A DNA stretch of 64,000 nt, from positions 9,489,128 to 9,553,127 of the forward strand of contig JABAKD010000013.1 in NCBI GenBank assembly GCA_012845835.1, read 5' to 3'. Origin of the DNA: Undaria pinnatifida. Lineage: Eukaryota; Sar; Phaeophyceae; Laminariales; Alariaceae. The notes beneath the pieces were generated by a model that made no database searches, was not told where the DNA came from, and saw only the letters and a list, made by a program, of their open reading frames with translations. The position numbers and the translations under genes were made by a program. The number at the start of each line of letters is the position of its first letter. Position 1 is the first letter of the stretch. This document shows positions 25,741-38,856 of this stretch, piece after piece.

Positions 25741-28700
25741 GTTCAACGAAAATATTCCGTCGGACCCCCCTTGGACAGTCATGATGGACCTGCCCACTAT
25801 TTTTTTATGAAAGCACCACGCAAGTGCCATGAAAGCCACTAAAAAATTAACTAATGTGTAAAATGTCCGTCATTGTTCGGTGGCAAAAGAAGCGGAAGTA
25901 GATCCCCGTAGGCACTGAAATGTCAATGTGTCACCACAACGTATTACGGTACTACATGAGCCCCTCTCTACCGCTTCCTACCGTCACCCACCGTTGTTCC
26001 CATCGTTGCATACCATGTATGCGGTAAAGTCCTCCAGTAATAGTTCATAGCGCGAGCATAGACCACTTGAATCGGGGCATCTCTCCTCCTGCCTCCAGGA
26101 GGTATATTATAAACCAAATATTCTCGTAAAAAAGTCGACAGATAGTACCAAAGTCTTCAAAAGATGGCATGAGTAGCGACGCAACTACACACCGCTACTA
26201 GGGCCAAATAAACTTTACAGGTCCACATCAATAAAACGTGATGAGGCATACCTTCTTCGGCGGTACAAGAAAACACACCATCCACCACTACTACTTACCT
26301 GATACGTGCTCCATTCACCATTCTATTTATCATATCAGGCATGGTTTTGACTTCTTGGTTGCTCATAGTTTGCTCCTGTAAGCCGGGCATACAAAAAACC
26401 TCATTGAAAAATAACACCTGGTACCAGAAAAGACCCTACAATCCGCGGTCAAGGCTGTTTCAGATTTTCGATTCCACGGCAAAACGCTGGGCATACACTC
26501 TACGACGGGGGCACAGGGATAACATTCCATGTATCATACAAGCCAGATGTGTACTCTTCTATCGTTCCTGGACAATTGTCGAGTTCTGGGCGCGTTGGTA
26601 TTCCTAAGGGCCGGGCCATCACCCATCACTGAAAACTTTGCACGAGGAAAGACATCACGCACCTAATCATGTTCGTTTCATTTTTTCGGCTGATCATACA
26701 TAACATACTATCATACGACTGTACAGGTAAAGCACTCCATCCACTACTGCTGCTACTACTACTCTATCAGACTTCTTGGCACGCACACAACAACAACGAA
26801 TTCAGATTGGCACAAAACGAGCGGTGGTGAAGGGCATAGACACCACAATCTGCAGCCAAAAGCCGCTTCAATTTTTCAGGTCCAACGAACGATGGAACAA
26901 AGGAATCCCCCCACACACTACTACTATAACGGAACATCGACTTCTTGGCACGCTAATATCCCTATCCTGTTGCCTACGACGGCAAGAAAAAGCTACCGTC
27001 ATACGAAATAACCCATAGTCGCTAAAGATCACAGACACATAATAACGCATGCGTCCAAAACTGCAACAGCCCCAGTAAATGGTGTAAAAGGCACCGCAAA
27101 TCACGGCTTCGGTCGTTCCATTGGTTTATCCCACAGCAAACGATGGGCGCACTCTCTACGGTGGTAGTACATATCTCGCCACAACACAACAGCACCAGCA
27201 GAGGGGGTATCCATTTCTTGGCGCGTACCAGCGTGCAACATCTTGTTGCGTTGTCTATACGGCTTCTTCCGCTGGCACGGGAGTGATGCTCCTTCTGCGC
27301 AGCCCCCCCCATCTCCGATTTTTCATTGTTCAGCTATCTCCGTCTTGCCTGGTGGAACACGGCCAGAAAAAGGGATACCAGCACACATGACGAATTGTGA
27401 ATCTATGGGCTGTGACAACCGCAAAACAATGCTCGTAAGAAAGGTCCTACCATACGTTTTAGTCCATAGCTCTGAAACGTCCCTCTTCCCGTAAACGGCA
27501 TTCGATGGTAGACATTTCCGACCGGGTAGCTAGGTGAAGCTCAAAGCCAGCAGGGGAAGAAGCGGGAGGGGCATCAATCACAATGACACCGTACAACTCG
27601 TGACAGAAGGCACAGATAGATCACGATCTATCATAGGTCATCTAGATCCCAAATTTGTCGTTAGCAGATGCTGCGAAAGAGCCGAGAAAGCACCAATATG
27701 CCCAATAATTCGAAGCACAGATAACACCACCGAATCGTACTACAAGAGCGCGACGAAAAAACACCACCGCTGACATCAAATTGCAAAATTGGTGTGGAGA
27801 GAGAGACGCCGTGACCCTCCTCTCACTAGGCTATAACGCATTTCTACCACTCACTGCTACTGCTACCACGACCACCACAGCTATCACTCGTCGGGGGGGG
27901 GGGGGAGGGGGGAGGCTGAGCTCTCACCCTTGCTCCACCAAACACCTCTGTATATGTAGAGCGGTCAACGCAGTAAAACAATCACGCATCCGACGAAATC
28001 CATCTCCTCTAACTGGGCTAGCGCAGACACCCACGCTGTCAAACTCGACATTACACAAAAAGCGACAACAATCATTTCCCGTTTTTCCCTCAATTGAAAT
28101 CGTGTCCTGTTTGTGACATACCCCCAAAAGCCTCTCTTGTACACAAAAGCATCTTAATGCACATTTTTCATTGCTTGCTGCCTTGGAAACGTCTCAGGAC
28201 GAGCACCGCACCCTACCGAATCTAAACCACAGTCCTGAACAGACAAATCAAGAACAACTACAACATTCTCCTTCTATACAGCGTAAAACAAAAGAAATAC
28301 GAATTCTCCTTACGTGTAGTTGTCACTGATGTCACAAGACGAACCTTTTTCTCAAGAGATACCACAAGCAAGCTACCGCCCGGCAGCACCCTTGCCAACC
28401 CATGACCCACTTTCTTTCCCTGTGTTCTCAGGCGCGGGCACACCTTCGTTGCCTCGATGCGGAGGAAACACGTCATCCTTTTCGCCTGCCCCTCTGCATT
28501 CCCGCAAGCCATATGCATGCACTCTCCCAAGACCGCCACAATCCACCAGCTCAGCCTACGCCCATCCCTGGAAAAAAGCAAGGAAAGCCCATCTGTTACT
28601 GCTACAGTACGGCTATAATCCTACTGCTGCTACTACTCTCCGTCCTCCTTCTCCCGATACTCCTACTACTCCTACTGCTCCCACTCCTATTTCTCCTACA

Positions 28701-28999
28701 CCTGCTACTCCTTCTACTCATCCTACTGTAGTGCAGCGAGTGCCAGAATGGGCCAACACTCCCCAAATCCCATCGACTCTTCTCTTCACCGCTCTCATTT
28801 TCCGTATCCCATTGCACCCCCCCCTCCCCTAACACCAACAATCCAGCTTCCACCAACATGTAAAGCAGGCGGGATCAGATCTACATTTTCCTGCCGGTCG
28901 CTTTCGGCGCGACATTGCTTGACATCGTCCCCGCCATCCATCACCCACGGCGGAACTTAGTGGCAGCAGTGGTCACCTTTCACCGACCGGCCAAGTCAA
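25741..28999. other. Gene-poor region with low-complexity patches
   Basis: No conserved protein was recognised. 26330-27240 contains loosely repeated phrases (GACTTCTTGGCACGC, AAAAGACCCTACAATC-type and CTCTACGACGG-type), probably a decayed repeat. 27855-27905 and 28610-28730 are C/T/A trinucleotide-rich, with a G run at 27893-27911. The open frame 28320-28832 (+) is Pro/Ser/Thr low complexity and not supported as a gene. Confidence 0.45.
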
Positions 29000-29029
29000 G
29001 GCTACGGTAGGGGGTGGGTGTATGTTCAT

Positions 29030-29190
29030 TTCATGCGTAGCCATAGTCGTACGACCACAGACCCTCGCATCCTTGCAACGCCGGGACGGAGCACGTCGGG
29101 TTGTCACCGACCATGCAGGCATCGCGTGGACTAAGCGCGAAGCGCCGTGAGTAGTTTGGCGAGTCGCACGAAGGGTGAGCTGCATCTACA
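29030..29190 (+). repeat. Family F repeat, copy
   Basis: A well-preserved copy: ACCCTCGCATCC, CGCCGGGACGGAGCACGTCG, GCGCGAAGCGCCGTGAG, TTTGGCGAGTCGCACG. It is preceded by ACGGTAGGGGGTGGGTGT. 29191-29617 shows nothing further. Confidence 0.75.
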
Positions 29191-29617
29191 GGAGGGGGGG
29201 GGTGTAAACTCAAGGTTACGGTACCGGGGAGGCGTAGTCAAGGCCACCGTAGAGGGTCACTTCAACGGCCTCTTTGCGCATCGGTTTCGCGATATGTATG
29301 CGCCGCGGACATGGAATTGTTGCGTTCCGCTGCGGCGACACAATGTTGTTGAGAAGCCGTTTTTGAGAGAAGTACAGAGAACCTGGCGCGATTGGCCTAT
29401 CTTCGGTAACGAAGAAGGAGGTACCCCCCCCCTACCGTGTTGCACATCGACTCGTTTTCTCTAGTGGGAGTTGAGGTATAATCCTACGACACCGTAGTAA
29501 CAATAGCTAGGGGAGCTCTATTACATCACGTTGATGATGTCAATATGCGGGCCCACTCCGTGAAAAATCGGTCCTGCAACCGAGCGTCCCCAAAAGTCCA
29601 CCCCCCATTGCTGTTAT

Positions 29618-29860
29618 TTGGGTGCGCGTGGTGGTGGTGGTGGCGGCGTTGGTAGCGATGGTGGTGGTGGTGGTGGTGGTGATAGTGGTGACGGTGGTGT
29701 TGGTGGTGTTGGTGGTGTTGGTGGTGTTGGTGATGGTGTTGGTGTTGGTGGTGGCGTTGGTGGTGGCGGTGATGGTGGTGGTGGTGGTGGTGGTGGTGGT
29801 GGTGGTGGTGGGGTGGTGGTAGGTAGGGTGATGGAGGTGGGGTGGTGGTGGCGGCGGCCA
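29618..29860. repeat. GGT-rich minisatellite
   Basis: Runs of GGT with GTTGGT and GAT variants. The minus-strand frames are His/Pro/Ser artefacts. Confidence 0.9.
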
Positions 29861-29889
29861 GGATGGAGTTGGTTGCAGCAGTAGGCAAG

Positions 29890-30160
29890 AACGTGATGAA
29901 GAAGGAGGAGGGGAAGGAAGAGAAGGTGGGAAGGGGAGAGAGGAGGGGCGGGGGTGGTGGGGGGGCAGCGGGGGGGAAGAAAAGAAGGAGGGGGGAAGGG
30001 GGGAGGATGAGGAGGACGGGGAGATGGGGAGGAGGACGGGGAGATGGGGAGGAGGACGATGAGGGGTTGGGGAGGGGGAGACGAGGACGAGTAGAGGGAA
30101 GACAGCGAGGGCGAGGAGAACGAGGAGGAGACAGGAGAAGAACACCAGCAAGCAAACGCT
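29890..30160. repeat. G/A polypurine tract
   Basis: About 270 bases almost free of pyrimidines on the + strand. It includes many G runs of four or more and a tandem GGACGGGGAGATGGGGAGGA. Reading frames through it are artefacts. Confidence 0.85.
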
Positions 30161-30925
30161 ACGAAACTCCAGGTAGACACTACACGGCTTACTATGTCCG
30201 TCAACTGCTCTATAGCATGGAGTACTACAGCAGTACACGATAGCCTAAGAAGCATCGATGGTGAGCAGCACGAATTCTCCGAACAGTCCCAGAGTATCCA
30301 CTACAGTCTGTTTATAAATACCAGGTACTAGATATGGTGGTGGACCCGAGCTACGGAAGGGGGGGGGGCACTCTCTTTTCACCACCGTATTTACGCCATT
30401 ACAGTAATACAGTAGGGCTCCCCAGTAAGGCGATGGCGTACCAGAGCAACACGACTATGACCGCCTTCTTGGGGGAAGCCGCCTTACTCATCCCAGCTTT
30501 TGATTGCAATTCCGCAGTCGCGCCAGGCGATTTAGATCGCTTTAGATAGGGATACCGCCTTATATGGGGATACCGCCTTGTTGGGGAACCCCTACTGTAG
30601 CACGAATGGCCCTTGGCTTCACTCAATAACGCGAGTGTAAGAAATACTTTCGTGGCGGTGAATATTGCGAACAAAAATAAGGCACAAACGCTTGTGACTC
30701 GCAAATACATACGGTAGACATGCAGGAGGCCCCGAGGCACCGCAACAAGAGGCCCTAAATGTACCTTCCCCTACCGTTCGGTTGTGGACATTTTGAGTCG
30801 CTTGCCTTGCACGGAAGATGACCGGGTCTCGTAGGAGCCGCGATGACCCAAACATGACCAAGGTGTACGATGGGACGTTCCACGTGCGGCAGAACCGTGA
30901 TTTGCAAGGCCCGAGCCCGTACGAC
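30161..30925. other. Intergenic, nothing recognised
   Basis: Only short frames. GGGGATACCGCCTT is duplicated near 30548 and 30566. Confidence 0.45.
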
Positions 30926-31135
30926 TGGGACAAGAAGATGGCACGCAAAAACAAGAACCAACAGAAAAATATGACATTGGATTGGATTGTTCATCAAGCT
31001 GCGCACTCATTTATATCAAAAGCTGACTTGTTGGGCGTACATACGACTGTGGCAAGATGGCACAAAAAAACAAAAAATCACGACAATAATGTGACATTGG
31101 ATTGATGGTTCGTCAGGCTGCGCTCTCATGTTTGC
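30926..31135. repeat. Tandem pair of about 110 bp
   Basis: AAGATGGCACGCAAAAACAA...TGACATTGGATTGGATTGTT and AAGATGGCACAAAAAAACAA...TGACATTGGATTGATGGTTC, each followed by CGTCAGGCTGCGC-type sequence. Confidence 0.8.
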
Positions 31136-31681
31136 CAATTGAGTTGGTGGGTGGGGTGGGGTACGGGGTTTCTCAGGCGAGGAGGCATGGTGCGATAGGG
31201 GTAGCTCTTTTAGGCCTAAACAGCCATCTATTTGTGAGTGACAGGACTGGGTCATTCCACGCTAGGGGTGCAGGCAGCAGATTCTAAGAATTTTCTGAGC
31301 TCCTAACACGAGGATATCTGTCAATATCTCACCCCAAACACGACTTCGAAGACAGTCGTTCAAGAACCTCGACCAACATTTTCTATGCGCTAGTCCTAAA
31401 ACAAACATACTCGTGAAGCTATCACACTAGCCGATAGTTGCACACTTGAAGAGCCCAACCACACTATACAGGTCATGACAAACTTGGTCCCAACAATGCA
31501 ACCCCCTGCCACACTATAGAGGGATGACGCGCTATAGAGGGATGACTCGGAGCCCTCCTTTTTGATGAACTGCACACTACCGCTGGATCACCATGCCTAG
31601 GGGTAATACTGTATCAGTCGTTGGATACCTATATCGGCCAAGGGATTGTCCATCAGGTTGCACTTTTACTTTTATTCTAAA

Positions 31682-31900
31682 AATAAAAATACTCTTCCAG
31701 CTGTGAGATCGAAGATTTCGTCAAACCTCAGCTTCGCACGCTGTGTGTGATACCCCAATCGCGCGTAATACTGGGTGTGTGTCCTCATCAAGAATACAGG
31801 TCGGCGACTCCCAGTAGAACCACAGTGGAGCTTGTACCAGCGTCAACAGGGCGATGTTAATCAATCTGACACTTTTCTATCAAAATCAGTTTCTGGGGTG
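31682..31900 (+). mobile_element. Miniature inverted-repeat element, family B, copy
   Basis: Left end CTTCCAGCTGTGAGATCGAA; interior CCAATCGCGCGTAATACTGG and AGGTCGGCGACTCCC. The right end is diverged. Confidence 0.75.
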
Positions 31901-33031
31901 ATGTCTAGAGCTCTCCAGCTGAGGAATCTCAAGAAGTTTACGAAGACCCACACCGTTAGCACCCGTCGGAACCTCAAAAGCTGTTTCCTGCACCCCTACG
32001 GAAGCATGATTTTTCCATCCGTTGTCTGTTGCCGTGCCGGGTGAGCTCACCAAGCGAGCGAACTGGTGAATAAATTCTCGTGGCCACCCGTTGGCGGCAA
32101 GGTCGTGCTCGATGCCGCCGCATGGCACGCAGAACCGAACTAAGGCCGCCGTGTATCTGAAAGCCACACCATGACAATAGGGGAGGGGGGGAGGGCTAAT
32201 CATAGCGTCATCAGATGTTTGCGATTATGTTGGTAATACAGCACTACCCATCGCCCACTGAGTTATATGAAAGTCACCAAACGACAATTGGGGGGGGGGG
32301 CGATATCGTCGTTGTATAAAAGCGGTCCACCAATCTCGTACGATCGTGGAAATTCGTTTCAGCTACTTCAGGGGATAATATAAGCGGGGAGAGGAGACGA
32401 AAATGTCTCGTTTGGGAGCACGAGCCGTGAGGTCAAACCCCTCCTTCTCAAACGGGGACGCTTCCACCCGCCCCCCCCGTCACTGTGTAGTTAAAAAGCT
32501 TCTGTATCCTCTGCACCCTTGTGATTATTTCGCCATCTTCCGTGACTCCCATATGCTCATGATGGTGTACTGCTGTAGTCGTGTTCGCATGAGTCACGAA
32601 TACGTATCCCTCCCTATCTGCCGTCCTTCTGGTTATTCTTGCTGAGTGGTGAGCTACATCTAGGCGACATGGAAATGATGAAGCATGCTGTCAATGCCGC
32701 GAAATATGACAAAAATGCGCTTGTTTCAGGCAGTTATGTTACGAGTGTTTCCGTTTATTTAACAGAAACAACAGCAGCTTGTGCACAGGTTTCCTTTTCC
32801 TTTCAATTTTTAGGTTTCCTTTGGTGCCATTTTTGCTGGGAAATAATGTTTTTATGAGCGATTGACCTTCAAACCTCACGCAGCACATTTTTGGATGACA
32901 AAACATAGCAGCAATCATCAAAATGCCCGTCTTTTCTGGAGATGTTGGTGACCGGTCGACGTTTGAACCTCATATGCTACACACTATTGGATGGCAAAAA
33001 CATGATAACGAAAAAAAAGCAATGCGCCCAC
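31901..33031. other. Intergenic, with one exon-like stretch
   Basis: A + strand frame near 32665-32785 reads MEMMKHAVNAAKYDKNALV and on to TETTAACAQ before a possible donor GTTTCC. It looks protein-like but matches nothing I know. The rest shows nothing recognised. Confidence 0.25.
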
Positions 33032-33286
33032 CGTCCGCATTTGGACCAGTACGTCCGGGCGACCGTCGCTGAAGGCGCCGCCGACGCCAACCCTCGCACA
33101 GACAGGTATCCGTTGTAGCCCTCTATGCACGGCGGGCCCCACCAATCGTCGCCCTGGTGAACCCCAGTGCCATTACCACTACCTGCCGCGGTAGCTCCGG
33201 TGGAAGTTGGCACCAATGTGATGGGCGCACCCTCCACCCGTGGAAGGCAGGCGAAGATAGGGCTCTCCGTGTTCAGAACGCACACC
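33032..33286 (-). CDS. Orphan exon-like segment, unknown protein
   Basis: On the minus strand an acceptor CTAACTTGCAG precedes an 85-residue open stretch, which ends at a possible donor CG/GTGGGC. It is G/C-biased at third positions, unlike its surroundings. It reads VCVLNTESPIFACLPRVEG, APITLVPTSTG, HQGDDWWGPPCIEGYNGYL and ATVARTYWSKCGR, with four Cys and aromatic clusters, like a lumenal or extracellular domain. No family was recognised and no flanking exon could be attached. Confidence 0.35.
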
Positions 33287-36200
33287 CTGCAAGTTAGGGA
33301 GGGGGGTGGGTTGATGTCGTGTTGTTTCTCGCGGTACTGGCGACAGCGCCAACGCTCTCGTAAGAAACCGCGATATGAGGTATTGGCTTTAGACTGGATT
33401 TCTTGCTCGAGAAAACGGGGTGCCATACACTAACTTTACAACAACAGTTGTCATTTTTTTTATTTTCCGGGTTTTGGTAGGCTAAGGTTCCCGTTGGGCT
33501 CGTTGCTACGAGACGGCCGGCAGTGTGCACCAAGAGAGCGTGTGCGAAGGGAACGGCGATTTTCTCATGAATTCCTTGTGCGCAAAGCAATTTGGAAAAT
33601 CGATGGCCCTCACGACTGGTGGCCTTCCAAGCGGATAGCTTGCGACTAGGCCGTGACTCCTAATGCAGCGGTTCCCAAGCCCAAGCCTCAATAACAATTC
33701 CCCTAACGCGCCGATCCCGTTATGCATTGCAGGCACCCCATGGCCCAAACCGGAGCCATGGCGGGTGAAGGTTAGTCTGTTCGTGAAGTCAGCCGTCGCA
33801 AACACCTACCTCTCCCCCCCCACCCGCCCCTCCCATGGTGACACGACAACGGCCATGCATGCAATGAGTACACCCCCCCCCGCGCTCCCGCACTTTCCAT
33901 GCACGATACGATGATTAACCCCCCTTCCCCCCTATATTATATACAGGTTGGGTTGGCGTCGGTTGGCAACGACACTGTAAAACATGCCGCTACTCACATG
34001 AGCTAGACTACCAGGGTACCTTTTCGTTGTTGTTGTTTTATGGCGGTCGATCACAGCTGGTGGTCGAGTTAGATAATTTGTGCGCGGTGGAGAACTGTTA
34101 CTCCGCACGCGGGAATCACTGTATCACGTAGTTTTTATAGTAAGGCACCCACGAGGCAGTTACAGTTACCTAGTACTCCCCTTGCTGTCTCTGGAAGTGG
34201 CCATACCGGAAATTAAATTAGCTCATAGAAGCTGTCATCCATATGCAAGTCCGCCTCACAAGCGGTTCTTAGTAGGATGCAGCTCACCCTCCATGCGATT
34301 CGCTGAACATCTCACGGCGCTCCGCGCTTGGTGCAAGCAATACCTGCCCGGTCGGTGCAAACCCGACATGCTCCGTCCTGGCATTGTCGGGATGCGAGGG
34401 TCTAATAGCTACTAGTAGGTACTATACCATATGGTCATACCACTACAGCCATGCATGAATATCGAGTACACCCCCCTCCTCGCCTCCCTAGCGTTAACAA
34501 AAGATTACCCCAAGCTCACCCTGGTATGACGACCAGGGGAAATCGGTCGAAACCAAATAGTCCGCAGATGTCCAACGAATCTCGGAACTTGAAGTGCCGG
34601 TTCCCAGCCGTGGTTGGGTGCATGCAGTCCGTCACGATCCCTACCTCCACACTTCTAAAAGGTTTGGGCGAAAAGGGGCAAGTTGGTGCGGTGTTGGCAT
34701 GCATCCCACGGTGCAAAGGATAGGCGGGAACGTGCAGAAGGGCGAGGACGGTGTTTGATCGGCACATAGAACGATATTTGAAGGGCGCATATACATAAAA
34801 TAACAGGGAAGCGTCGAAGTTGTTGTTTTACAAGTTGCGAAGTTCCTCGCAGGCGTTTTTGAACCCCCCCCGAGAGCGCAGCAAAACGGCAGGGATTTTT
34901 TTGAGACAAGTACAGTGTTCCATTCGTCCTCCGTGATCAAGCGGCAGCCATCAACACGACAGGCGAACCTCGCGTGAGCCTGTTCGCACTTGCTGAGACA
35001 CAAGCTGCGGTAGTGGTGCACAGGCTCATTTTTTCCTTCTGAGGGTGGTTGCTTGAGGAGCTCTATTTTGCCTTCTGACGCAAAGGCTATTTTTTGAGTC
35101 AACCGAAAGTGCAACCATCCCGATGATGGCCGATCCCATCGCCTAGGTATAAAATATTTTCATATTGCAAAATTAAAAAAAATATATATATATATATATT
35201 CCGACGATTTTGGGTTAACGAGGGCTAAGGAGCCCCGTCGTTCAGAACAAAAAATGGCAAAAAAAGTGCTACCTCTACCGTCGAACGCGTACTTAGCCAG
35301 TTTTTTTCGTGCGTGGAGTCTACAGACATGAACGGAGCAGATGTGTGGTGCCCGTTTCTCTACGTTGATGGGTAGAAAGAGGCGGTCATTGCGAAAAATA
35401 CACGCACATTGTGAAATAACACATGTACACGCGTAGGGCTGGGCTACTGCAGGAAGGGCGATCACGTCTACATGCCGCTCACGAAAACAAAATTCCTGTA
35501 CTGAGGTGTCGTTGGTCGTAAACGGCTCCAAATTCAACTAGGCTGTGGTGCGTATCGTACTATCAAAAATGGGAATGCCCGCGACAACCGTCGATATTTT
35601 GAACAAGCTACACCGTGACGCTTCGTACTGCTATCGCGTCAAAAGCGGGCCAGCATGTATCCGCCCTTACTGCCTCGATGACGCATGCTATGACAGAGGT
35701 AGCACATGTTTTTCATGCGACCTCCTCATTTGAAGAGAAAATCCAATGCACCCATCCACCGACGTCCACAAAAAACGAAGGCGGAACCCGATTTTGAATC
35801 GAACGACCTTGGCGTAAAAAGTAACACACACGATATTCCAACGATGTTACCAATAGGAAACTTTCTCCGTTGAGAATTTGAGGAACCTTGCCAGCGAGAA
35901 ACAGGCTCGGCAAAAGCTGCTGCCTCTATCGTAGCCCGCGTCCTATGCCACGGTGCACTACCGTAGCCACAGAGGGGGTGCCGAGGGCGCCCGGTTTTCC
36001 TTTTTTTGTCACGCCGCAGAATTTCTCTTCGCTAGACAGGGGAGGGGGCGCTCTAAAGTCAAGTGAATCTGGAGGTCGCACTTGTTTTTTTTTGTTTATT
36101 CGCCCCGCGATCATAACGCCCCCGTTGGTTTTCCGTTCAGACCTCCGAGGGTGCTAACGTGCCCTGTTCTCTTTTGCAGGGACGTCCTAGGGGTGCGTAC

Positions 36201-36326
36201 ATTTTCTCAGGCTACTATTATAGGATACTGGTACACGCTAGCGCGCTCCATTGCGAATTGGGACGCATCCTGGAGAGACATAACGACGGACAACTCATTC
36301 CCACCTATGCGCAATCCCTGCAACCC
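33287..36326. other. Intergenic with repeat fragments
   Basis: 34340-34480 is an inverted family F copy (CATGCTCCGTCCTGGCATTG, GGATGCGAGGGTCTA); a C-tract piece related to its edge lies near 33850-33925. Family A internal fragments (GACGATTTTGGGTTAA) occur near 35202-35217. A minus-strand frame around 34880-35110 has scattered Cys (CLSKCEQAHARFACRVDGC) but no family was recognised. Confidence 0.4.
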
Positions 36327-36415
36327 TCAACACATTTAGAGCCCCCAAACGCCTCCCGACACTAATTCTAAGTAAAGTGTCCCCAGAAACGGGTTTCTAG
36401 TTTTGGAGGCGTTAA
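36327..36415 (+). mobile_element. TTAA-ended miniature element
   Basis: Right end TAGTTTTGGAGGCGTTAA; left end TCAACACATTTAGAGCCCCC; interior GTGTCCCCAGAAACGGGTTT. About 89 bp. Confidence 0.75.
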
Positions 36416-36598
36416 GCTCCCGCCATCATCGGTTCGAGAACAGGACAGGGCACAGGATAAAAAAACAGGGCAGCAAGAAGTCTAGGCTGATATTTACAGG
36501 AAATTAAGAATTTATGGAGCCGTTACACTGAAGTCGGTGTAGAATGCACTCTTTCCCAAAATAAGAAGTCAAGCCTGAGCCAGAATTCTTGTTTCATG

Positions 36599-37210
36599 TT
36601 ACGTCTTCTGTACCGTATACCTGTCGCCTGGGCGCGACCCCGGACGCTTGGCGAGGTTCGAAACCATCCCGGTCGCCAGCAGACCCATGAGGCGGTGTCC
36701 AACGCTCCACACACGAGCCGAAGCCAGCCCCGAATGCGCCCACGCAGGCCCGCTCCCACACTGATGCTCCTGGAACCACTCAGCGAACAGAACGTCCATG
36801 GCAACGTTGGAGGCGGTACTAAGGTCAATGGTGCAGTGCTGTCCTGCGCACGTGCCATTGCTGACGTGGGCCGTGTAGAGCGCTATCTTGTAGATCAGGT
36901 CGAGGCTCGCAAGGTCTCCCAGCTGGGTGAAGCTTGCGGTCTTCTTGCGTACGGTCGGCGGGCCGGATTCCACCAGGTCTTGGTCTTGGTTTTGTTTTTT
37001 CTCGCCTGCTTCGGCGTCCTTGCTCTTTTTGGGCCTATTCTTGTCCTTCCGAGAGTGCGCGTTTTGGCATTGGTTCCAGGTGAGCGGGTTTCGAGGAGAA
37101 AATGCGGGAAAACGGTCGGGGGAATACAAGGGTGATATTACGGAGGATCGTTGTATTCTAAACCAAGTACGGTTAGCAAAAACAATGGAATATGTAGTTT
37201 TTAGGGTCAA
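36599..37210 (-). CDS. Open frame, unknown; possible exon
   Basis: A 203-codon minus-strand frame. The middle reads TASFTQLGDLASLDLIYKIA, LYTAHVSNGTCAGQHCTIDL and SNVAMDVLFAEWFQEH, preceded by a Lys/Gln-rich stretch. It looks protein-like, but the opposite strand is also open and shows a splice-donor-like CAG/GTGAGC at about 37079, so the strand is uncertain. No family was recognised. Confidence 0.25.
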   Translation of the reverse strand: MTLKTTYSIVFANRTWFRIQRSSVISPLYSPDRFPAFSPRNPLTWNQCQNAHSRKDKNRPKKSKDAEAGEKKQNQDQDLVESGPPTVRKKTASFTQLGDLASLDLIYKIALYTAHVSNGTCAGQHCTIDLSTASNVAMDVLFAEWFQEHQCGSGPAWAHSGLASARVWSVGHRLMGLLATGMVSNLAKRPGSRPGDRYTVQKT

Positions 37211-38200
37211 TCGTAGTTTTTCGTATGTGTTGGCCTCACATTAAACCGTTCTTTCTACCATATATACCCAACGACATCACTACACCCAGTGTCCGTGCTG
37301 ATTATTCATCCTAGAGAGATACGAAGTATGTGGGCACAGAGTGTGAGACAGAGAAAACCCAAACAACCGCAATTAATCAGGGAAAATCAAGTGAAATGCT
37401 GGCGCATCGGGTACGACAACAGAACAAAACAAGCCAGACCAGCAAAAAATAGTGTATAGTCCCCCGTAATAGCATTCTCCGGGGCATGACACCTGTCCTA
37501 ATTTTGCGGCAAATTGCTGTGGCGCCGTACTGTAGAACCTAGTCTATCCAGGCATCCCATCTTAGCGTAGATCATGCGACGAAAAACGTGTGGGGCCATT
37601 ACCTCTCTTGGGGACTTCAGAGGTAAAAAATGACGAAATAAACTGACGGCCACAACGTCGACCATGCAAAATAAAACGAGCTCTTAGTTTAAGGGGTGGT
37701 TAGGTTACCTTCCAAAACCACACTCCAAGGGAGTTGCTCGACACAAGTGTCGCATGATACTAAGCATCCTGCAGCGTGCATACTCCAGACAATCAATAAG
37801 GCCGTATATCCGGATTGTTTGATAGCGTTTTTTGGTTCCAGAAAGGGTTGGTCGTTTTCTATTCTGGTGCAACCATATTGTAGGTCGCTGACTGCCGCGC
37901 GTCCGGTGTGGACTGCCACCGGGAATAACCCCTTTCCTATCCTCGTGCATGGACCGGCTTGGTACTTTTGAAGGGAGACGGAGCAGGGAGAGAGGGGGGA
38001 TGTCCATGCAAACTGCCCATTGGGGTCCACGTAAAAACTATAGCATTATTAGCAGTTGTATATTTCGGACCTCACGTTTGCATCGCATCTCTTTAGCCCA
38101 ACCCTCGTCACGTTCAGGACCCCCCCCCCCCCCTTTCCTATCGTGCTATAGAGGCTTCCATAATTGCTAGAGGCTGCAGCACTCGTCGAGAGTCAACACA
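37211..38200. other. Intergenic, nothing recognised
   Basis: A C run at about 38120-38133 is the only simple feature. Confidence 0.45.
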
Positions 38201-38204
38201 ACGA

Positions 38205-38450
38205 CGCCTGCTACGATAGGCGTAGCCACGTTTTGGCTGTTTTTTGTTTTGAATAACGGGGCTCCTTGACCAAAATTGTCGGAATTTCATTGGTTTTCCC
38301 CGTAATTTTCGGCGTTTACCTAGCCCATTGGACTGTTCATCCGGGAGGACTTTTGCTTTTATCGCAATCAGTGTATGCCTCAGAAGGTAAAGGCGTAGAG
38401 TGTTTCTCAAGTGAGGAGCGTTGGAAAAAGAACGTTGCGCCTCTGCCCTA
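38205..38450 (+). mobile_element. Miniature inverted-repeat element, family A
   Basis: GCCTGCTACGATAGGCGTAG at the left; CTCCTTGACCAAAATTGTCG and TTCATCCGGGAGGACTTTTG inside; GCGCCTCTGCCCTAA at the right. Confidence 0.7.
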
Positions 38451-38856
38451 ACATGGTGTCCAACCAGGGCGCAACAATACCGTGATAGTGTTGTAAAATC
38501 TCCATGCTTCATTGGTTGTTTTGCTGTCCTTGGCTAGAGTACTGGTCTACTCATAAACATACGCAGGGTACTGTACCGTAAATTTCAATGCCTCACTGGT
38601 TGCTCTACTGGCGCTGATTGGTTTTTACGAATACACACGGCCAAGGTACTCTATCGTAATAGTGTCGTAGATCTCTATGCCCCATTGGTTGTTCTACTGG
38701 CATTACAACGAGGCGTTCAAGGGATCGCAGTGCCGTAGACCTACATGTCTCATGGGCTGTTCTGCTCGCCCTGATTCGTGATGTCTCCACTCAACCTTAA
38801 ACGATGACACCTAGGGAACAGAAGACCAATACCATTCAATTTCGCTGCATCGCAAT

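Noticed and set aside
28320-28832. 170-codon plus-strand frame
   Set aside because: Pro/Thr/Ser-rich translation of trinucleotide-rich DNA.
29526-30255. Long minus-strand frames (about 200-230 codons) rich in His, Pro and Ser
   Set aside because: They are translations of the GGT minisatellite and polypurine tract; all three minus-strand frames are open for the same reason.
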